Shown piece after piece: positions 62,543-64,000 of a DNA stretch of 64,000 bases. The stretch is from UBA5078 sp051252515 (GTDB lineage Bacteria; Pseudomonadota; Gammaproteobacteria; Pseudomonadales; Pseudohongiellaceae), in assembly GCA_051252515.1 (NCBI GenBank), contig JBPOFS010000001.1:248001-312000 (forward strand). Direction: 5' to 3'. Below the pieces are notes generated by a model. The model saw only the letters and a list, made by a program, of their open reading frames with translations. It was not told the DNA's origin and did no database searches. Numbering within the stretch: position 1 is the stretch's first letter; the number at the start of each line of letters is the position of its first letter. Position numbers and translations under genes: made by a program.

Positions 62543-62590
62543 TTTATGCTCCTTGCAAAATAAGCTGCTGGTAAACCGTTAATTGAGCAA

Positions 62591-62620
62591 CCGTAAATCG
62601 CTTTACGGAGGTTTTTTTTT
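62591..62620 (+). terminator. Hairpin with T9 on the plus strand upstream of the DUF697 gene
   Basis: CCGTAAA (62591-62597) pairs with TTTACGG (62602-62608), loop TCGC, then AGG and T9 (62612-62620). It lies about 50 bases upstream of the DUF697 ATG, in its leader. No plus-strand gene ends here. It is either a terminator for an unknown plus-strand RNA or a leader structure in the minus-strand transcript. Confidence 0.45.
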
Positions 62621-62744
62621 GAAAAATGGCGCAGGCATCAATACCAGTACCGCATTGCGATTTCTTACACCAAATGCCGATAGAATATCTCAAATTATAG
62701 ACTGAAACTCAAGCGCTTTCTCCCCTGTCTGAGGGCCTTTACTC

Positions 62745-63617
62745 TTAGCTCACACCATGAATAAATTCTGCGACCACTGCAGCGCTTTTTAATGGGTTAT
62801 CTAGCATGACGGCATGCCCCGCTCTGGGCACGACTGAAAGCACTCCACGACCATCAAACGCCTCCATCATCGCTTGCGCTAACGCAGGCTCCAGAATAGA
62901 TGACGCCTGCCCTCGCACCAGATGAACAGGGATCTGCAGAGAGCGCAACGCTTTCCAGATTTGTTCACTTAACGCCCCTCTGTCCTTATGCAAATTTTGA
63001 AACTCTGCATTTTTATGCCAGATACCAGGTGTAAAGGCCGGATCGGTTTTTGCTCTCAATTTGCCCTGACTAATTCTCAATCCAAATTTGGCAACATGCT
63101 CGAGAGCCTCGGTGTCCCCCATTACGTAAATCCGAGCTAAGCTGTCACGGTAAGCCTGCGCATCAGCGTAAAAAGCTGGCAACTGCATGACATCGTTGAC
63201 CAACCGGTCACCAGCGTCCGGATTAACCTCTGGACCTGCATCAATCAGTGTAAGCGAGGCCACCTGGGAAGGTGATGATTCAAGCGCCAGTATCGCCACT
63301 CTAGCCCCTAGCGAATGCCCCACAATATGAATTGTCGACTTGCCAAAGTGTTGAAGAAAGTCCTGCAAGTCCTCGGCAAGCTGCCAGTGCGAATACTTCT
63401 TCTCGGGGTCCCAGTCTGAATCGCCATGCCCACGTTGATCCAGCGCAATCACATGATGCGCGCCTTGCAACGAACTCACTAGAGAATCCCAAACGTGCGC
63501 ATCATTGGTAAAACCATGCAGTAAAATACAATAGCTCTTACAATCTGCCTCTACACAGGGATGGTTTATGTAATGTAACCGCAAACCATCCCTTGTCCGA
63601 AAATATCGACTTTCCAT
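62745..63617 (-). CDS. Alpha/beta hydrolase
   Basis: This 290-residue enzyme has the oxyanion motif ILLHGFTNDAHVWD, DQRGHGDSDW and the nucleophile elbow IVGHSLGARVAIL (Ser in GHSLG). The acid is near LVRGQASSILEP and the catalytic His in VPRAGHAVMLDNP. The substrate is unknown (esterase, lipase or ring-cleavage hydrolase). It lies three bases after the serine hydrolase gene, so the two are probably co-transcribed. Confidence 0.9.
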   Translation of the reverse strand: MESRYFRTRDGLRLHYINHPCVEADCKSYCILLHGFTNDAHVWDSLVSSLQGAHHVIALDQRGHGDSDWDPEKKYSHWQLAEDLQDFLQHFGKSTIHIVGHSLGARVAILALESSPSQVASLTLIDAGPEVNPDAGDRLVNDVMQLPAFYADAQAYRDSLARIYVMGDTEALEHVAKFGLRISQGKLRAKTDPAFTPGIWHKNAEFQNLHKDRGALSEQIWKALRSLQIPVHLVRGQASSILEPALAQAMMEAFDGRGVLSVVPRAGHAVMLDNPLKSAAVVAEFIHGVS

Positions 63618-63620
63618 AGC

Positions 63621-64000
63621 TTATTTGGCGCCGTAAAGAATTTCGAGAATGCCTTCAAGCATCACTTCGTTGACGTCGGAAATATGGAAGTTCCCTTCGG
63701 CGTCATACTCAGTCAGCAATGTTCGATTCAACAACACAGCCATCGCCGTCCCAGTGCCAACGACATCATTGGGGTCTTCATAATGGTATTGCCAAGAGGC
63801 GTCATACCCCACTATCTGGCCTCTGTGACCAAATACTTTTAGCCCTAGGTCTTGCACGACCCCTTGCAGCATATTGATCTCTTCCCCGAATGCAGCGCTC
63901 ACTTCAAAAGGTTCACGCATCAAAGCTTGAGTGGCCGCACTCATCAGCTTTCCTTCCATCACTGCATCAGCCCATATTGCTAAGTCTGACGCTGTTGAGA
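63621..64000 (-). CDS. C-terminal part of a beta-lactamase-family serine hydrolase (5' end outside window)
   Basis: The reading frame stays open upstream of any in-window ATG to the window edge. Its first residues are STASDLAIWADAVMEGKLMS. This is a conserved stretch of class C beta-lactamase/DD-peptidase relatives, where STxxDLAxWxxAL marks the core. FGHRGQIVGYDASWQYHYE contains the H-x-G triad motif in place of KTG. It is therefore the last 125 residues of a longer enzyme, not a complete 113-residue protein. The catalytic Ser-x-x-Lys lies beyond the right edge. It is coupled to the alpha/beta hydrolase gene. Confidence 0.78.
   Translation of the reverse strand, partial: STASDLAIWADAVMEGKLMSAATQALMREPFEVSAAFGEEINMLQGVVQDLGLKVFGHRGQIVGYDASWQYHYEDPNDVVGTGTAMAVLLNRTLLTEYDAEGNFHISDVNEVMLEGILEILYGAK

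Noticed and set aside
1..64000. tRNA, rRNA, insertion sequences, prophage or attachment sites
   Set aside because: I looked through the spacers and saw no cloverleaf ends, transposase motifs or flanking direct repeats.

Overview
The window looks like chromosomal DNA of a free-living, probably marine, gammaproteobacterium. The evidence is the mix of families: MetR/MetE, RimK, CbpA/CbpM, TrhO, RecQ, a two-subunit pyruvate carboxylase, SURF1, a SlyD-type isomerase, Yej-type and Opp-type peptide importers, and an HME-RND metal efflux system. Genes are dense, with many 1- to 10-base overlaps inside operons. I see no rRNA, tRNA, CRISPR array, insertion sequence, prophage or integration site. Both edges cut genes: the end of an SDR39U1-like epimerase on the left and the C-terminal part of a beta-lactamase-family serine hydrolase on the right.

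Bases 1-24,972: a Tat-exported multicopper oxidase and a tandem universal stress protein, a split YeeE/YedE sulfur transporter, a secreted serine hydrolase, an unassigned radical SAM/GNAT gene pair, and the divergent metR-metE pair. Next come a two-component system (10,962-12,927) and, divergently, a four-gene metal efflux operon (13,092-18,851). The spacer between them holds a run of 13 C next to a -35-like hexamer. Two-subunit pyruvate carboxylase, a secreted unknown, SURF1 and rimK follow.

Bases 25,000-39,487: eleven same-strand genes forming two complete peptide ABC importers. The promoter-distal one is Yej-like with two tandem paralogous binding proteins. The promoter-proximal one is Opp-like, and its OppC permease carries an inserted fibronectin-III-like segment. 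Between them lies a 354-base gap with plus-strand intrinsic-terminator structures but no plus-strand gene, a possible small RNA locus.

Bases 39,630-55,155: an MscS channel, a secreted protein with long Lys-Ser-Gly/Asp repeats, an ECF sigma / putative anti-sigma / Spy-like metal sensor operon, a small lipoprotein, a DUF1653 protein, trhO, recQ, a DUF3014 protein, a GDT1-type cation exporter, a secreted TPR-like protein, a secreted lectin-like protein, cbpA-cbpM, a CYTH protein, an LpxH-like phosphoesterase and an NHL-propeller protein.

Bases 55,184-64,000: a YiiX-type cysteine peptidase-fold protein, an aldehyde dehydrogenase with a glyoxalase-like partner, slyD, a short-chain dehydrogenase next to a nitronate monooxygenase, an outer-membrane beta-barrel protein, a two-helix membrane micro-protein, a DUF697 protein with a Lys-Ala-Ser tail, and an alpha/beta hydrolase behind the truncated serine hydrolase.

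Themes are metal and copper handling (oxidase, RND efflux with sensor kinase, Spy-like sensor with ECF sigma, GDT1 exporter), peptide uptake, and envelope functions. All family assignments come from reading motifs by eye. No database search was possible.
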